From assembly GCA_045596365.1 (NCBI GenBank), contig JAZOCE010000003.1, forward strand, positions 1 through 64,000: DNA of 64,000 bases, read 5' to 3'. This DNA is from RGIG4079 sp045596365. Lineage in GTDB: Bacteria > Bacteroidota > Bacteroidia > Bacteroidales > Muribaculaceae. The notes below the pieces were generated by a model. That model saw only the letters and a program-made list of their open reading frames with translations, did no database searches and was not told the DNA's origin. Each line of letters starts with the position of its first letter. Position 1 is the stretch's first letter. Shown here piece by piece: positions 8,028 to 16,451 of the stretch. A program made the translations under genes and the position numbers.

Positions 8028-8810
8028 TTAAATAAATCTATCACCAAGCACCTCTTGGATATAGTCAAATGTTGTTAATATTTCAGCCTTTCCATTAACT
8101 ACCGCTACTGTGTGCTCATAATGAGCTGAAGGTTTGCCATCCTTTGTTGAACATGTCCAACCATCTGATGCAATCTTCACATTGCGACTTCCAAGGTTTA
8201 TCATTGGCTCAATTGCAAGACACATGCCATTTTTAATTATAGGACCTGTTCCACGGCGTCCATAATTAGGCACCTCGGGATCTTCATGCATCTTTTTACC
8301 TATACCATGACCACACATTTCACGAACAACCGTATAACCACGAGTTTCACAATATGTTTGAATGGCATTTGCTATATCACCAATGCGTTTTCCTTCAACA
8401 CATGCTTCAATTCCTTTATAAAGAGATTCTTTTGTTGTTTTACACAAGTTCAAAACTTTTTCATCAACATCTCCCACAGGAAAAGTATAGCATGTATCTC
8501 CATTAAAACCTTTATATTCCACTACACAATCAGTTCCGATAATATCACCTTCTCTAAGAGTGTAGTTTGATGGAAAACCATGAACTACTACTTCATTGAC
8601 TTCTATACAAAGAGTTCCGGGAAATCCGCCATAACCTAAACAAGCCGGACGACCACCATTATCAAGAATAAATTCGCGGGCAATGGTGTCAAGTTTATGA
8701 GTAGTAACTCCCGGTGCCACCCACTTGGCGACTTCGCCAAGTGTGCGACTCACGAGATTGTTAGCTTCTCTCATAAGCTGAATTTCTTCGGGTGTCTTTA
8801 GATAGATCAT
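8028..8810 (-). CDS. map: Methionine aminopeptidase, type I
   Basis: Removes the initiator methionine from new proteins. The 260-residue protein has the pita-bread fold with all five metal ligands in recognisable motifs: two Asp in IGTDCVVEYKGFNGDTCYTF, His in GHGIGKKMHE, Glu in CLAIEPMI and Glu in YEHTVAV. There is no N-terminal zinc-finger extension, as in other bacterial type I enzymes. It sits between secY (29 nt upstream) and infA. Confidence 0.97.
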   Translation of the reverse strand: MIYLKTPEEIQLMREANNLVSRTLGEVAKWVAPGVTTHKLDTIAREFILDNGGRPACLGYGGFPGTLCIEVNEVVVHGFPSNYTLREGDIIGTDCVVEYKGFNGDTCYTFPVGDVDEKVLNLCKTTKESLYKGIEACVEGKRIGDIANAIQTYCETRGYTVVREMCGHGIGKKMHEDPEVPNYGRRGTGPIIKNGMCLAIEPMINLGSRNVKIASDGWTCSTKDGKPSAHYEHTVAVVNGKAEILTTFDYIQEVLGDRFI

Positions 8811-8839
8811 TTCAATCTTAAAGTAGCTTATGATTATGA

Positions 8840-10189
8840 TTAGTAGGCACTACCTGTTGTACGGCCCTTAATCTTTCCATCTTTCATTAAACCATCATAA
8901 TGATGCATCATCAAGTGGCTTTCTACTTGTTGTAGTGTATCAAGGACAACTCCAACAAGAATTAGCAATGATGTTCCGCCGAAGAATTGCGCGAAATTTT
9001 GGCTAATACCAAAGAAACGTGCAAATGCGGGTAAGATTGCCACTATACCAAGGAATATAGATCCTGGCAATGTGATGCGAGACATGATAGAATCAAGATA
9101 TTCAGCAGTCTTCTTTCCTGGTTTTACACCGGGGATAAAACCATTGTTACGTTTCATATCTTCAGCCATCTGAGTAGGACGCACTGTGATTGCAGTATAG
9201 AAATAGGTAAATGCCACAATCATTACGAAATAAACAAGGTTATACCAAAAGCCGTTAATATCAGAGAACGTACTGAAGAAGCCTGTTCCACTCTCACTTG
9301 ATCCGAAACCGGCTAAAGTGATAGGAATAAACATAATTGCCTGAGCAAAAATTATTGGCATTACACCAGCAGCATTAACTTTCAATGGAATATATTGACG
9401 AGCGCCACCATATTGCTTGTTACCTACGATGCGTTTAGCATATTGCACGGGCACTTTGCGAGTACCTTGTACAAGAAGCACTGCACCGATAACAACAGCA
9501 AATAGAAGAATTATCTCAACAATAAACATGATAAGACCACCTTCAGAACCTGTTGACCCTGGGAGGCGGCTTGTAAATTCATAGAAAATAGCTCCAGGGA
9601 AACGGGCAATAATACCAACCAAGATGATGAACGAAATACCATTTCCGATACCACGATCAGTAATGCGTTCACCAAGCCACATGATAAACATTGAACCTGC
9701 GGCAAGGATGATAGTTAGGAATGCTATAGTCCAAAAACCCATAGCAACATGTCCACCGGCACCATTTACTTGTACTTGCAGATTTACAAGATAAGCAGGA
9801 GCTTGGAGCAATAGAATTAATACTGTGAGATAACGAGTGTACTGGTTCAATTTTTGACGACCACTCTCTCCTTCTCTTTGCATTTTTTGAAAAGAAGGCA
9901 ATACCATACCCAACAATTGTATCACGATTGAAGCAGTGATATAGGGCATAATACCAAGCGCAAAGATTGACGCTTGCGAGAATGCGCCACCTGAGAACAT
10001 ATCAAGAAGCTGCATGAGACCACTCTTGTTAGTAAAATTAGCAAGAGCGTCCAAATCATCGGGATGAAATCCGGGAAGCACAACGTAACATCCCAATCGG
10101 TACACAAGTACCAATAGGAGTGTTACAATGATGCGCTTGCGCAGTTCCTCAATCGCCCAAATGTTTTTTATGGTTTGAATAAATCTCAT
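8840..10189 (-). CDS. secY: Protein translocase subunit SecY
   Basis: Channel-forming subunit of the SecYEG translocon in the inner membrane. The 449 residues contain ten hydrophobic segments and the family signatures: GIMPYITASIVIQLLGMVLP in transmembrane segment 2, GNGISFIILVGIIARFP, and the cytoplasmic loop ending in RPTQMAEDMKRNNGFIPGVKPGKKTAEYL. It follows rplO by 5 nt, the classical spc-operon place. Confidence 0.98.
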   Translation of the reverse strand: MRFIQTIKNIWAIEELRKRIIVTLLLVLVYRLGCYVVLPGFHPDDLDALANFTNKSGLMQLLDMFSGGAFSQASIFALGIMPYITASIVIQLLGMVLPSFQKMQREGESGRQKLNQYTRYLTVLILLLQAPAYLVNLQVQVNGAGGHVAMGFWTIAFLTIILAAGSMFIMWLGERITDRGIGNGISFIILVGIIARFPGAIFYEFTSRLPGSTGSEGGLIMFIVEIILLFAVVIGAVLLVQGTRKVPVQYAKRIVGNKQYGGARQYIPLKVNAAGVMPIIFAQAIMFIPITLAGFGSSESGTGFFSTFSDINGFWYNLVYFVMIVAFTYFYTAITVRPTQMAEDMKRNNGFIPGVKPGKKTAEYLDSIMSRITLPGSIFLGIVAILPAFARFFGISQNFAQFFGGTSLLILVGVVLDTLQQVESHLMMHHYDGLMKDGKIKGRTTGSAY

Positions 10190-10194
10190 TATTT

Positions 10195-10641
10195 TTAGAC
10201 TTTATTGATTGAACCACCAGCTGCTTCGATAGCTTGTTGAGCTGCAGCAGAGAATGCATTGGCTTCTACAGCAACCTTGCGAGTGATAGCACCATTAGCA
10301 AGAATCTTAACAAGTTGCTTACGGTTGATGTATCCTGCAGCACGGAGCTCTTCGATACCCACCTTTTCAAGATTTTTAGCAACTGCAAGATTTTCAATAT
10401 CGCTAATGTTGATAGCTTTATACTCTACGCGGTTGATATTTTTGAAACCAAATTTAGGCAAACGACGTTGCAAAGGCATTTGACCGCCTTCGAAACCGAT
10501 TTTACGGCTATAACCAGAACGAGATTTAGCACCTTTGTGACCACGGGTAGAAGTACCTCCTTTACCAGAACCGGCACCACGACCAATACGTGTTTTGTTC
10601 TTAGTTGAGCCAACGGCTGGTTGTAAATTACTTAATTCCAT
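10195..10641 (-). CDS. rplO: 50S ribosomal protein L15 (uL15)
   Basis: L15 binds 23S rRNA late in 50S assembly. The 148-residue protein starts MELSNLQPAVGSTKNKTRIG and has the Gly/Arg-rich extended N-terminal arm (GRGAGSGKGGTSTRGHKGAKSR) that threads into rRNA, then a globular domain from about residue 70. It lies between rpmD (13 nt upstream) and secY. Confidence 0.98.
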   Translation of the reverse strand: MELSNLQPAVGSTKNKTRIGRGAGSGKGGTSTRGHKGAKSRSGYSRKIGFEGGQMPLQRRLPKFGFKNINRVEYKAINISDIENLAVAKNLEKVGIEELRAAGYINRKQLVKILANGAITRKVAVEANAFSAAAQQAIEAAGGSINKV

Positions 10642-10654
10642 AGTTTGAAATATT

Positions 10655-10834
10655 TTAAGCGTTGGTCACTTCTACTAAATGACGAACTTTGTTAACCATT
10701 CCCATCACAGCGGGTGTATCTTCTTTCACCACAGTGTGATTCATTTTCTTCAAGCCAAGAGCGTCAAGAGTGCGTTTTTGCACTGCAGGACATTTGATGC
10801 GGCTTTTTACTTGTGTAATTTTAATTTGTGCCAT
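10655..10834 (-). CDS. rpmD: 50S ribosomal protein L30 (uL30)
   Basis: A 59-residue gene in the short gap between rpsE and rplO. The translation starts MAQIKITQVKSRIKCPAVQK and contains LDALGLKKMNHTV and MVNKVRHLVEV, the standard short bacterial L30 sequence. It is a peripheral 23S rRNA-binding protein. The order rpsE-rpmD-rplO is canonical. Confidence 0.96.
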   Translation of the reverse strand: MAQIKITQVKSRIKCPAVQKRTLDALGLKKMNHTVVKEDTPAVMGMVNKVRHLVEVTNA

Positions 10835-10848
10835 TGTAGTTGCGCTGA

Positions 10849-11367
10849 TTAACCGTTAAACACTTTGTCAACTGAAATACCACGATTTTGAGCTACAGTC
10901 ATAGGGCTTCTCATTTCGCCAAGAGCAGCGATTGTAGCCTTCACAAGGTTGTGAGGGTTAGAAGAGCCTTTTGATTTGGCAAGCACGTCGGTAACACCAA
11001 CGCTTTCAAGTACTGCACGCATCGCACCACCGGCTTTAACTCCAGTACCGGCAGAAGCTGGTTTAAGGATAATGCGAGAGCCACCAAATTTAGCAACTTG
11101 TTCGTGAGGAATAGTACCTTTGTGAACAGGTACTTTAATAAGATTCTTTTTAGCTGATTCAACGCCTTTAGCGATAGCAGCTGTAACTTCGTTGGCCTTA
11201 CCGAGTCCCCAGCCTACGATGCCGTTTTCATTACCTACGACAACGATTGCAGCAAAAGTGAATGTACGTCCACCTTTTGTTACTTTGGTAACACGGTTAA
11301 TGGCAACAAGGCGATCTTTTAATTCAAGATCATTAGTTGATTTTACTCTATTATTCTTATTTGCCAT
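10849..11367 (-). CDS. rpsE: 30S ribosomal protein S5 (uS5)
   Basis: S5 shapes the mRNA entry tunnel and influences decoding fidelity. The 172-residue protein has the N-terminal double-stranded-RNA-binding-like domain (VTKGGRTFTFAAIVVVGN, GWGLGKANEVTAAI) and the C-terminal S5-type domain (AGTGVKAGGAMRAVLESVG). It starts 5 nt after the rplR stop and is followed by rpmD. Confidence 0.98.
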   Translation of the reverse strand: MANKNNRVKSTNDLELKDRLVAINRVTKVTKGGRTFTFAAIVVVGNENGIVGWGLGKANEVTAAIAKGVESAKKNLIKVPVHKGTIPHEQVAKFGGSRIILKPASAGTGVKAGGAMRAVLESVGVTDVLAKSKGSSNPHNLVKATIAALGEMRSPMTVAQNRGISVDKVFNG

Positions 11368-11372
11368 AATTC

Positions 11373-11714
11373 TTAAAATTTAAGTCCGCCATTACGAGCG
11401 GCGTCAGCCAATGATTTAACACGACCGTGGAACAAATATCCGTTACGGTCAAATACTACTTCAGTGATACCGGCAGCAATAGCTTTTTGTGCGATAGCTT
11501 CGCCTACTTTAGCTGCGATTTCAATTTTAGTACCTTGCTCAATTCCTTTTGAAGAAGCAGCGGCAAGAGTCTTGCCTGCCAAGTCGTCAACGAGCTGTAC
11601 ATAAATCTGCTTGTTGCTGCGGAATACCGTCATGCGAGGACGTGCTGCGGTGCCAGACACTTTTCCACGGATACGGGTTTTGATTTTATTTCTTCTTTGT
11701 ATCTTAGATATCAT
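11373..11714 (-). CDS. rplR: 50S ribosomal protein L18 (uL18)
   Basis: L18 binds 5S rRNA and, with L5, docks it onto the 50S subunit. The 113 residues begin MISKIQRRNKIKTRIRGKVS with the basic N-terminal arm. The core follows (RPRMTVFRSNKQIYVQLVDD and FDRNGYLFHGRVKSLADAAR). Its length is normal, and it lies between rplF and rpsE as usual. Confidence 0.98.
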   Translation of the reverse strand: MISKIQRRNKIKTRIRGKVSGTAARPRMTVFRSNKQIYVQLVDDLAGKTLAAASSKGIEQGTKIEIAAKVGEAIAQKAIAAGITEVVFDRNGYLFHGRVKSLADAARNGGLKF

Positions 11715-11731
11715 GATTCTGTCTATTTTAC

Positions 11732-12286
11732 TTATTTAGCACCTGCTGATTTACCTGACTTGCGGCGAATAACTTCACCAACAAACTTGATACCTTTGCC
11801 TTTATAAGGTTCTGGCTTACGTAATGAGCGGATTTTTGCACACACTTGACCTAAAAGTTGTTTGTCGCCACTTTCAAGAATGATAAGAGGGTTCTTATTT
11901 CTTTCTGTTTTAGCTTCAACTTTAATTTCTTTAGGAAGTTTGATATATATTGCGTGAGAGAAACCAAGTGAAAGTTCAAGCACTTGACCTTCAGCAGAAG
12001 CACGGTAACCTACACCCACTAATTCCATTTCTTTGCGATAGCCTGTAGAAACTCCAACAACCATGTTGTTAATCAACGCGCGATAAAGACCATGTTGAGC
12101 ACGGTGTTCGCGAGCATCAGAAGGACGAGAGATTACTACTTGACCATCTTCGATTTTGATATCGAGTTCTGGGTTAACTTTTTGAGTAAGTTCACCTTTA
12201 GGACCTTTTACAGTTACTACGCCGTCATTAACTTGGACAGTAACGCCTGCAGGAATTGCTATTGGAGCTTTACCTATTCTTGACAT
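11732..12286 (-). CDS. rplF: 50S ribosomal protein L6 (uL6)
   Basis: L6 lies near the GTPase-associated centre and the sarcin-ricin loop. The 184 residues comprise two similar L6 domains. The protein begins MSRIGKAPIAIPAGVTVQV and contains the signature GVGYRA in the first half and PEPYKGKGIKF near the C terminus. It is 19 nt after rpsH and precedes rplR. Confidence 0.98.
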   Translation of the reverse strand: MSRIGKAPIAIPAGVTVQVNDGVVTVKGPKGELTQKVNPELDIKIEDGQVVISRPSDAREHRAQHGLYRALINNMVVGVSTGYRKEMELVGVGYRASAEGQVLELSLGFSHAIYIKLPKEIKVEAKTERNKNPLIILESGDKQLLGQVCAKIRSLRKPEPYKGKGIKFVGEVIRRKSGKSAGAK

Positions 12287-12305
12287 AATTCTTACCTCCT
12301 ATTAA

Positions 12306-12704
12306 TTAATAAACGTAACATAGTACTTCACCACCAATCTTAAGATCGCGTGCTGCCTTGTTTGTCATCACGCCTCTTGAAGTAGAAAGGATAGCGATAC
12401 CTAAACCATTTAACACTCGTGGCATATCTTTGTAGCCTGTGTATTGACGAAGACCTGGACGAGAAACGCGTTTAAGACCTTTGATAGCGTTCACTTTGTC
12501 TACAGGATCGTATTTCAAGGCGATCTTGATAGTACCTGCGGGGGTTTCACCCTCTATAAACTTATAATTAAGAATATAGCCTTGTTCAAAAAGAATCTTT
12601 GTGATTTCTTTTTTCAAGTTTGAGGCTGGGATCTCGACTACACGATGTTGAGCCTTGATCGCATTCCTCAATCTTGTTAAATAATCTGCTATTGGATCAG
12701 TCAT
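12306..12704 (-). CDS. rpsH: 30S ribosomal protein S8 (uS8)
   Basis: S8 is a primary 16S rRNA binder and, in other bacteria, the repressor of the spc operon. The 132 residues begin MTDPIADYLTRLRNAIKAQH and end with the family motif LSTSRGVMTNKAARDLKIGGEVLCYVY. An 86-nt gap with two perfect hairpins separates it from rpsN, unlike the tight joints elsewhere in the operon. Confidence 0.98.
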   Translation of the reverse strand: MTDPIADYLTRLRNAIKAQHRVVEIPASNLKKEITKILFEQGYILNYKFIEGETPAGTIKIALKYDPVDKVNAIKGLKRVSRPGLRQYTGYKDMPRVLNGLGIAILSTSRGVMTNKAARDLKIGGEVLCYVY

Positions 12705-12726
12705 TTTTATTAATTGTTTAAATTGA

Positions 12727-12764
12727 TTGGGATTATCCCAACAATATTTAATACTCTCAGTATT
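12727..12764 (-). promoter_or_regulatory. Twin hairpins upstream of rpsH
   Basis: In the 86-nt rpsN-rpsH gap two perfect stems follow each other: 12750-12764 (AATACT/AGTATT, 3-nt loop) and 12727-12741 (TTGGGA/TCCCAA, 3-nt loop). S8 is a known translational repressor of its own operon elsewhere, so a control role is reasonable, but the stems do not by themselves prove an S8 site. Confidence 0.4.
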
Positions 12765-12790
12765 TTAATTTGCAAAGTGATCGTTTAAAA

Positions 12791-13060
12791 TTACCAGCTT
12801 GCTTTCTTTACACCGGGAATAAGACCGGCAGAAGCCATTTCGCGGAATTGAATACGAGAAATTCCAAATTGACGCATATATCCTTTAGGACGACCTGTGA
12901 TGCTGCAACGATTGTGCAAGCGAACAGATGATGCGTTTTTAGGAATAAGTTGAAGAGCTTCGTAGTCGCCAGCTTCTTTCAAAGCAGCTTTTTTAGCAGC
13001 GAATTTTGCTACGAGTTTAGCTCTCTTCACTTCGCGGGCTTTCATTGATTCTTTAGCCAT
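12791..13060 (-). CDS. rpsN: 30S ribosomal protein S14 (uS14), zinc-free form
   Basis: S14 is a late-assembling 30S head protein. The 89-residue length and sequence (MAKESMKAREVKRAKLVAKF, then NRCSITGRPKGYMRQFGISR) mark the long C-minus class, with a single cysteine and no zinc ribbon. It lies 8 nt after rplE and is followed by the structured gap before rpsH. Confidence 0.97.
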   Translation of the reverse strand: MAKESMKAREVKRAKLVAKFAAKKAALKEAGDYEALQLIPKNASSVRLHNRCSITGRPKGYMRQFGISRIQFREMASAGLIPGVKKASW

Positions 13061-13068
13061 ACTTTGTT

Positions 13069-13617
13069 TTATTTAGCGTTTTTGAAAGGTAATCCAAATT
13101 GCTTGAGAAGAGCATAACCTTCTTCATCAGTATTAGCTGAAGTCACAAATGTGATGTTCATACCAAGCATTTTGGTAATGTTATCAATGTTGATTTCAGG
13201 GAAGATGATTTGTTCAGTGATACCAAGTGTATAGTTACCACGACCATCAAGTTTTCCTTCAATACCTTTAAAGTCACGAATACGAGGCAACGCAATGCGG
13301 ATAAGACGTTCTAAGAACTCATACATGTGATCACGACGAAGAGTTACCATAACTCCAACTGGCATTTTCTTACGAAGTTTGAAGTTAGAGATGTCTTTCT
13401 TAGAAAGAGTTGCAACAGCTTTTTGACCAGTGATTGCAGTAAGTTCATTGATAGCAGTCTCAATGATTTTTTTGTCTTGAGTTGCTTGACCGAGACCTTG
13501 ATTGATCACGATTTTTTTCAACTTAGGCACTTGCATAACAGTGCTATAGTTGAATTCCTTCATAAGAGCGGGAACAATGCGCTCTAGATAATCTTTTTTA
13601 AGAGTTGTAGTGCTCAT
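13069..13617 (-). CDS. rplE: 50S ribosomal protein L5 (uL5)
   Basis: L5 binds 5S rRNA and forms the inter-subunit bridge with S13. The 182 residues carry the family motifs PKLKKIVINQGLGQA near the N terminus and RIALPRIRDFKG in the middle. Its ATG overlaps the rplX stop by one base (TAATG at 13617), which suggests coupled translation. Confidence 0.98.
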   Translation of the reverse strand: MSTTTLKKDYLERIVPALMKEFNYSTVMQVPKLKKIVINQGLGQATQDKKIIETAINELTAITGQKAVATLSKKDISNFKLRKKMPVGVMVTLRRDHMYEFLERLIRIALPRIRDFKGIEGKLDGRGNYTLGITEQIIFPEINIDNITKMLGMNITFVTSANTDEEGYALLKQFGLPFKNAK

Positions 13618-13937
13618 TATTTAATCTCCTCTCCTGATTTTTTAGAATAACGTACTGTAACTCCCTTATCATTCTTACGACGACCAATGCGAGTAGGTTT
13701 GCCACTCTTTGGGTCCAAGAGGCTGAGGTTGGAGATGTGAATAGGAGCTTCCATCTTAACGATGCCGCCCTGTGGATGTTTTGCATTGGGTTTAGTGCTC
13801 TTTGACACTACATTGATACCTTCTACGATAGCGCGTTGCTTTTCAACAAGCACAGAAAGCACACGGCCTTGTTTACCGCGATCTTCACCGCTAAGTACAT
13901 AAACTGTATCGCCCTTTTTAATATGTAATTTGCTCAT
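13617..13937 (-). CDS. rplX: 50S ribosomal protein L24 (uL24)
   Basis: L24 is an early 50S assembly initiator at the tunnel exit. The 106 residues start MSKLHIKKGDTVYVLSGEDR, the KOW motif, continue with GKQGRVLSV and end with the basic C-terminal half (GRRKNDKGVTVRYSKKSGEE). It shares one base with the rplE start. Confidence 0.98.
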   Translation of the reverse strand: MSKLHIKKGDTVYVLSGEDRGKQGRVLSVLVEKQRAIVEGINVVSKSTKPNAKHPQGGIVKMEAPIHISNLSLLDPKSGKPTRIGRRKNDKGVTVRYSKKSGEEIK

Positions 13938-13957
13938 TACTTAATTTATTCTACGGG

Positions 13958-14323
13958 TTAAAGTACTTCTGGAGCGAGTGAAACAATCTTCATATTTGTG
14001 GCACGTAGTTCACGAGCAACTGGGCCAAAAATACGAGTACCGCGAAGTTCACCAGCGTTGTTCAATAACACACATGCGTTGTCGTCAAAGCGAATGTATG
14101 AACCATCAGCACGACGCACTTCTTTCTTTGTACGAACGACAACTGCTTTTGATACAGTACCTTTCTTTACGTCAGATGAAGGGATAACACTTTTCACTGT
14201 TACTACAATGATGTCTCCAACTGATGCGTAACGACGACCTGTACCACCTAATACACGGATGCAAAGAGCTTCTTTTGCACCACTGTTATCTGCTACGGTT
14301 AAACGGCTTTCAGTCTGTATCAT
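13958..14323 (-). CDS. rplN: 50S ribosomal protein L14 (uL14)
   Basis: L14 lies at the 30S interface of the 50S subunit and contacts 16S rRNA. The 121 residues show the near-invariant start MIQTESRLTVADNSGAKEA and motifs GDIIVVTVKSVIPS and RIFGPVARELRA. It lies 2 nt after rpsQ and 20 nt before rplX. Confidence 0.98.
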   Translation of the reverse strand: MIQTESRLTVADNSGAKEALCIRVLGGTGRRYASVGDIIVVTVKSVIPSSDVKKGTVSKAVVVRTKKEVRRADGSYIRFDDNACVLLNNAGELRGTRIFGPVARELRATNMKIVSLAPEVL

Positions 14324-14325
14324 AA

Positions 14326-14583
14326 TTATTTAACTTTTTCGATTATTTCTACTAATCTCCATCTTTTTGTTTTGCTCAGGGGACGAGTTTCCATCAGCTT
14401 CACAGTATCGCCAACACTACACTCATTCTTTTCATCATGAGCATGATATTTCTTTGTCTTGTTGACAAATTTACCGTAAATAGGGTGTTTTTCTTTCCAC
14501 TTAATTGTTACAGTGATAGTTTTGTCACCCTTGTTGCTCGATACAACCCCAATACGTTCTTTTCTTAAATTTCTCTTTTCCAT
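14326..14583 (-). CDS. rpsQ: 30S ribosomal protein S17 (uS17)
   Basis: S17 is a primary 16S rRNA-binding protein with an OB fold. The 85 residues begin MEKRNLRKERIGVVSSNKGD and contain TITVTIKWKEKHPIYGKFV and the signature SVGDTVKLMETRPLSKTKRW. It is in the standard rpmC-rpsQ-rplN order with short spacers. Confidence 0.97.
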   Translation of the reverse strand: MEKRNLRKERIGVVSSNKGDKTITVTIKWKEKHPIYGKFVNKTKKYHAHDEKNECSVGDTVKLMETRPLSKTKRWRLVEIIEKVK

Positions 14584-14592
14584 TTCTTGGGA

Positions 14593-14790
14593 TTATTTAA
14601 TATTAAGTTCACGCTGACGCAACTCAGTCTTAACGCGTGCAATCATTTTACGTTCATGTGTAATTTTAGCAGGGCTGTCAAGTGGAGAAATTGAGTGGTT
14701 AATCTTCAATTGAAGATACTCTTTTTCCATTTCAACCAAGCGATCTTTAAGATCTTGAGTGCTAAGTTCTTTGATTTCTTCTTTCTTCAT
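14593..14790 (-). CDS. rpmC: 50S ribosomal protein L29 (uL29)
   Basis: L29 is a small two-helix protein at the tunnel exit and part of the docking site for SRP and trigger factor. The 65 residues (MKKEEIKELSTQDLKDRLVE, then the C-terminal KMIARVKTELRQRE) match the family in length and pattern. It lies 12 nt after rplP. Confidence 0.96.
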   Translation of the reverse strand: MKKEEIKELSTQDLKDRLVEMEKEYLQLKINHSISPLDSPAKITHERKMIARVKTELRQRELNIK

Positions 14791-14802
14791 AATCTTATAC
14801 TA

Positions 14803-15234
14803 TTACACATTTTGACTTGGATCATAATCACGACGTACTACAAATTTTGTAGTAACAGGGAGTTTTTGTGCTGCCAAGCGAAGAGCTTCTTTTGCGATTT
14901 CAAAGCTTACGCCTTCTACTTCGATTAGCATACGACCTGGAGTAACAGGTGCAACGAATCCTTCTGGAGCACCTTTACCTTTACCCATACGTACTTCAGC
15001 AGGTTTTTTAGTAATAGGCTTATCTGGGAAAATGCGGATCCAAATTTGTCCTTGACGTTGCATGTAACGAGTTACAGCCACACGAGCTGCTTCGATTTGA
15101 CGTCCGGTAATCCACTTAGATTCCAAAGTCTTTATACCAAAAGAACCGAATGCCAACTGATTGCCGCGTTGAGCATTGCCTTTCATGCGGCCTTTCTGTT
15201 GTCTGCGAAATTTTGTTTTCTTTGGTTGTAACAT
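14803..15234 (-). CDS. rplP: 50S ribosomal protein L16 (uL16)
   Basis: L16 sits near the peptidyl-transferase centre and helps position A-site tRNA. The 143 residues start MLQPKKTKFRRQQKGRMKGN and contain the signatures KWITGRQIEAARVAVTRYM and RMGKGKGAPEGFVAPV. It is 21 nt after rpsC, in canonical S10 order. Confidence 0.98.
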   Translation of the reverse strand: MLQPKKTKFRRQQKGRMKGNAQRGNQLAFGSFGIKTLESKWITGRQIEAARVAVTRYMQRQGQIWIRIFPDKPITKKPAEVRMGKGKGAPEGFVAPVTPGRMLIEVEGVSFEIAKEALRLAAQKLPVTTKFVVRRDYDPSQNV

Positions 15235-15255
15235 TGTTGTTGATCAATTCAGGGT

Positions 15256-15987
15256 TTAACGGTTGTTTTTAGGTTTGCGGAAACCACCACGACGAGATGC
15301 GCCATTGTTTGCGCTACGTCCGTCTTTAGCTGTAGTAGTGAAAGATGGAGCAAGATCGCGTTTTCCGTAAACTTCGCCACGACATATCCATACTTTTACG
15401 CCGATAACACCTACTTTAGTGTGTGCTTCAACGAGAGCATAGTCAATGTCTGCACGGAGAGTGTGGAGTGGAGTACGTCCTTCTTTAAACATTTCAGAAC
15501 GTGCCATTTCAGCACCATTTAAACGGCCACTGATTTGGATTTTAATTCCTTCGGCATTGCTGCGCATTGTTGAAGCGATAGCCATCTTAACTGCACGACG
15601 ATAAGCGATTTTACCTTCGATTTGGCGTGCTACTGTGCTTGCAACGATTTGTGCATCCAATTCAGGACGTTTGATTTCGAAAATGTTAATTTGTACATCC
15701 TTGTCAGTGATTTTCTTAAGTTCTTCTTTTAGTTTGTCAACTTCAGAACCACCTTTACCGATAATCAAACCTGGACGTGAAGTACATACTGTAATAGTGA
15801 TCAATTTGAGCGTACGCTCAATAACAATACGTGAAACGCTTGACTTAGCTAAGCGGACGTTAAGATACTTACGAATCTTAGAATCTTCGAGTATAGTATC
15901 TCCGTATTTTTTGCCGCCATACCAGTTAGAATCCCAACCTCTGATGACTCCTAAGCGATTGCTTATTGGATTTACTTTTTGTCCCAT
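15256..15987 (-). CDS. rpsC: 30S ribosomal protein S3 (uS3)
   Basis: S3 forms the mRNA entry pore and has helicase function with S4 and S5. The 243 residues have an N-terminal KH type II domain (about 40-110, motif RPGLIIGKGGSEVDKLKEEL) and the S3 C-terminal domain (ISGRLNGAEMARSE, IGVKVWICRGEV). A short basic tail (ASRRGGFRKPKNNR) ends the protein. It lies 3 nt after rplV. Confidence 0.98.
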   Translation of the reverse strand: MGQKVNPISNRLGVIRGWDSNWYGGKKYGDTILEDSKIRKYLNVRLAKSSVSRIVIERTLKLITITVCTSRPGLIIGKGGSEVDKLKEELKKITDKDVQINIFEIKRPELDAQIVASTVARQIEGKIAYRRAVKMAIASTMRSNAEGIKIQISGRLNGAEMARSEMFKEGRTPLHTLRADIDYALVEAHTKVGVIGVKVWICRGEVYGKRDLAPSFTTTAKDGRSANNGASRRGGFRKPKNNR

Positions 15988-15990
15988 TTC

Positions 15991-16401
15991 TTATGCTTCG
16001 TTTTTAGCGTTATTAATTGTATCTACAAACAATGTAACGTGATTTGAACGTTTACGTATTCTATAACCTCTTCCTTGAGGAGCTGTGCGGAGACGCTTCA
16101 ACATTGGAGCGCAATCAACAAAGATTGTGCTGATGTATAGTTCACCGTTTTCAGCTTTTCTTTCATTTTTAGCCTCCCAATTTGCTATTGCTGAGCGGAG
16201 AAGTTTTTCCACTTTAGCTGCAGCTTCTTTATTTGAGAACTTAAGGATACCCAACGCACGGAACACTTCTTTGCCACGCACCATATCAGCAACAAGGCGC
16301 ATTTTGCGAGGAGAAGAAGGCACGTTGTTCAACTTGGCGAAAGCCTGAGTCTTAAGAGTCTCCTTTCTTAATTCGGCTGATTGTCTTTTTCTTACACCCA
16401 T
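15991..16401 (-). CDS. rplV: 50S ribosomal protein L22 (uL22)
   Basis: L22 lines the exit tunnel, and its beta-hairpin is a macrolide-resistance site. The 136 residues contain NVPSSPRKMRLVADMVRGK and the hairpin segment TAPQGRGYRIRKRSNHVTLF. A start about 20 residues before the conserved core is usual in Bacteroidetes. The 50-nt gap upstream towards rpsS is T-rich on the coding-opposite strand. Confidence 0.97.
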   Translation of the reverse strand: MGVRKRQSAELRKETLKTQAFAKLNNVPSSPRKMRLVADMVRGKEVFRALGILKFSNKEAAAKVEKLLRSAIANWEAKNERKAENGELYISTIFVDCAPMLKRLRTAPQGRGYRIRKRSNHVTLFVDTINNAKNEA

Positions 16402-16451
16402 TGTATTTTAATTTCTTTTTTTTTCAAAATTAGTTATATCCAGGGCCCTTA

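Noticed and set aside
16425..16432. TAATTTTG before rplV considered as an internal promoter of the ribosomal operon
   Set aside because: No -33 element at the right distance, and the match is short in a T-rich gap; kept only as a point to test.
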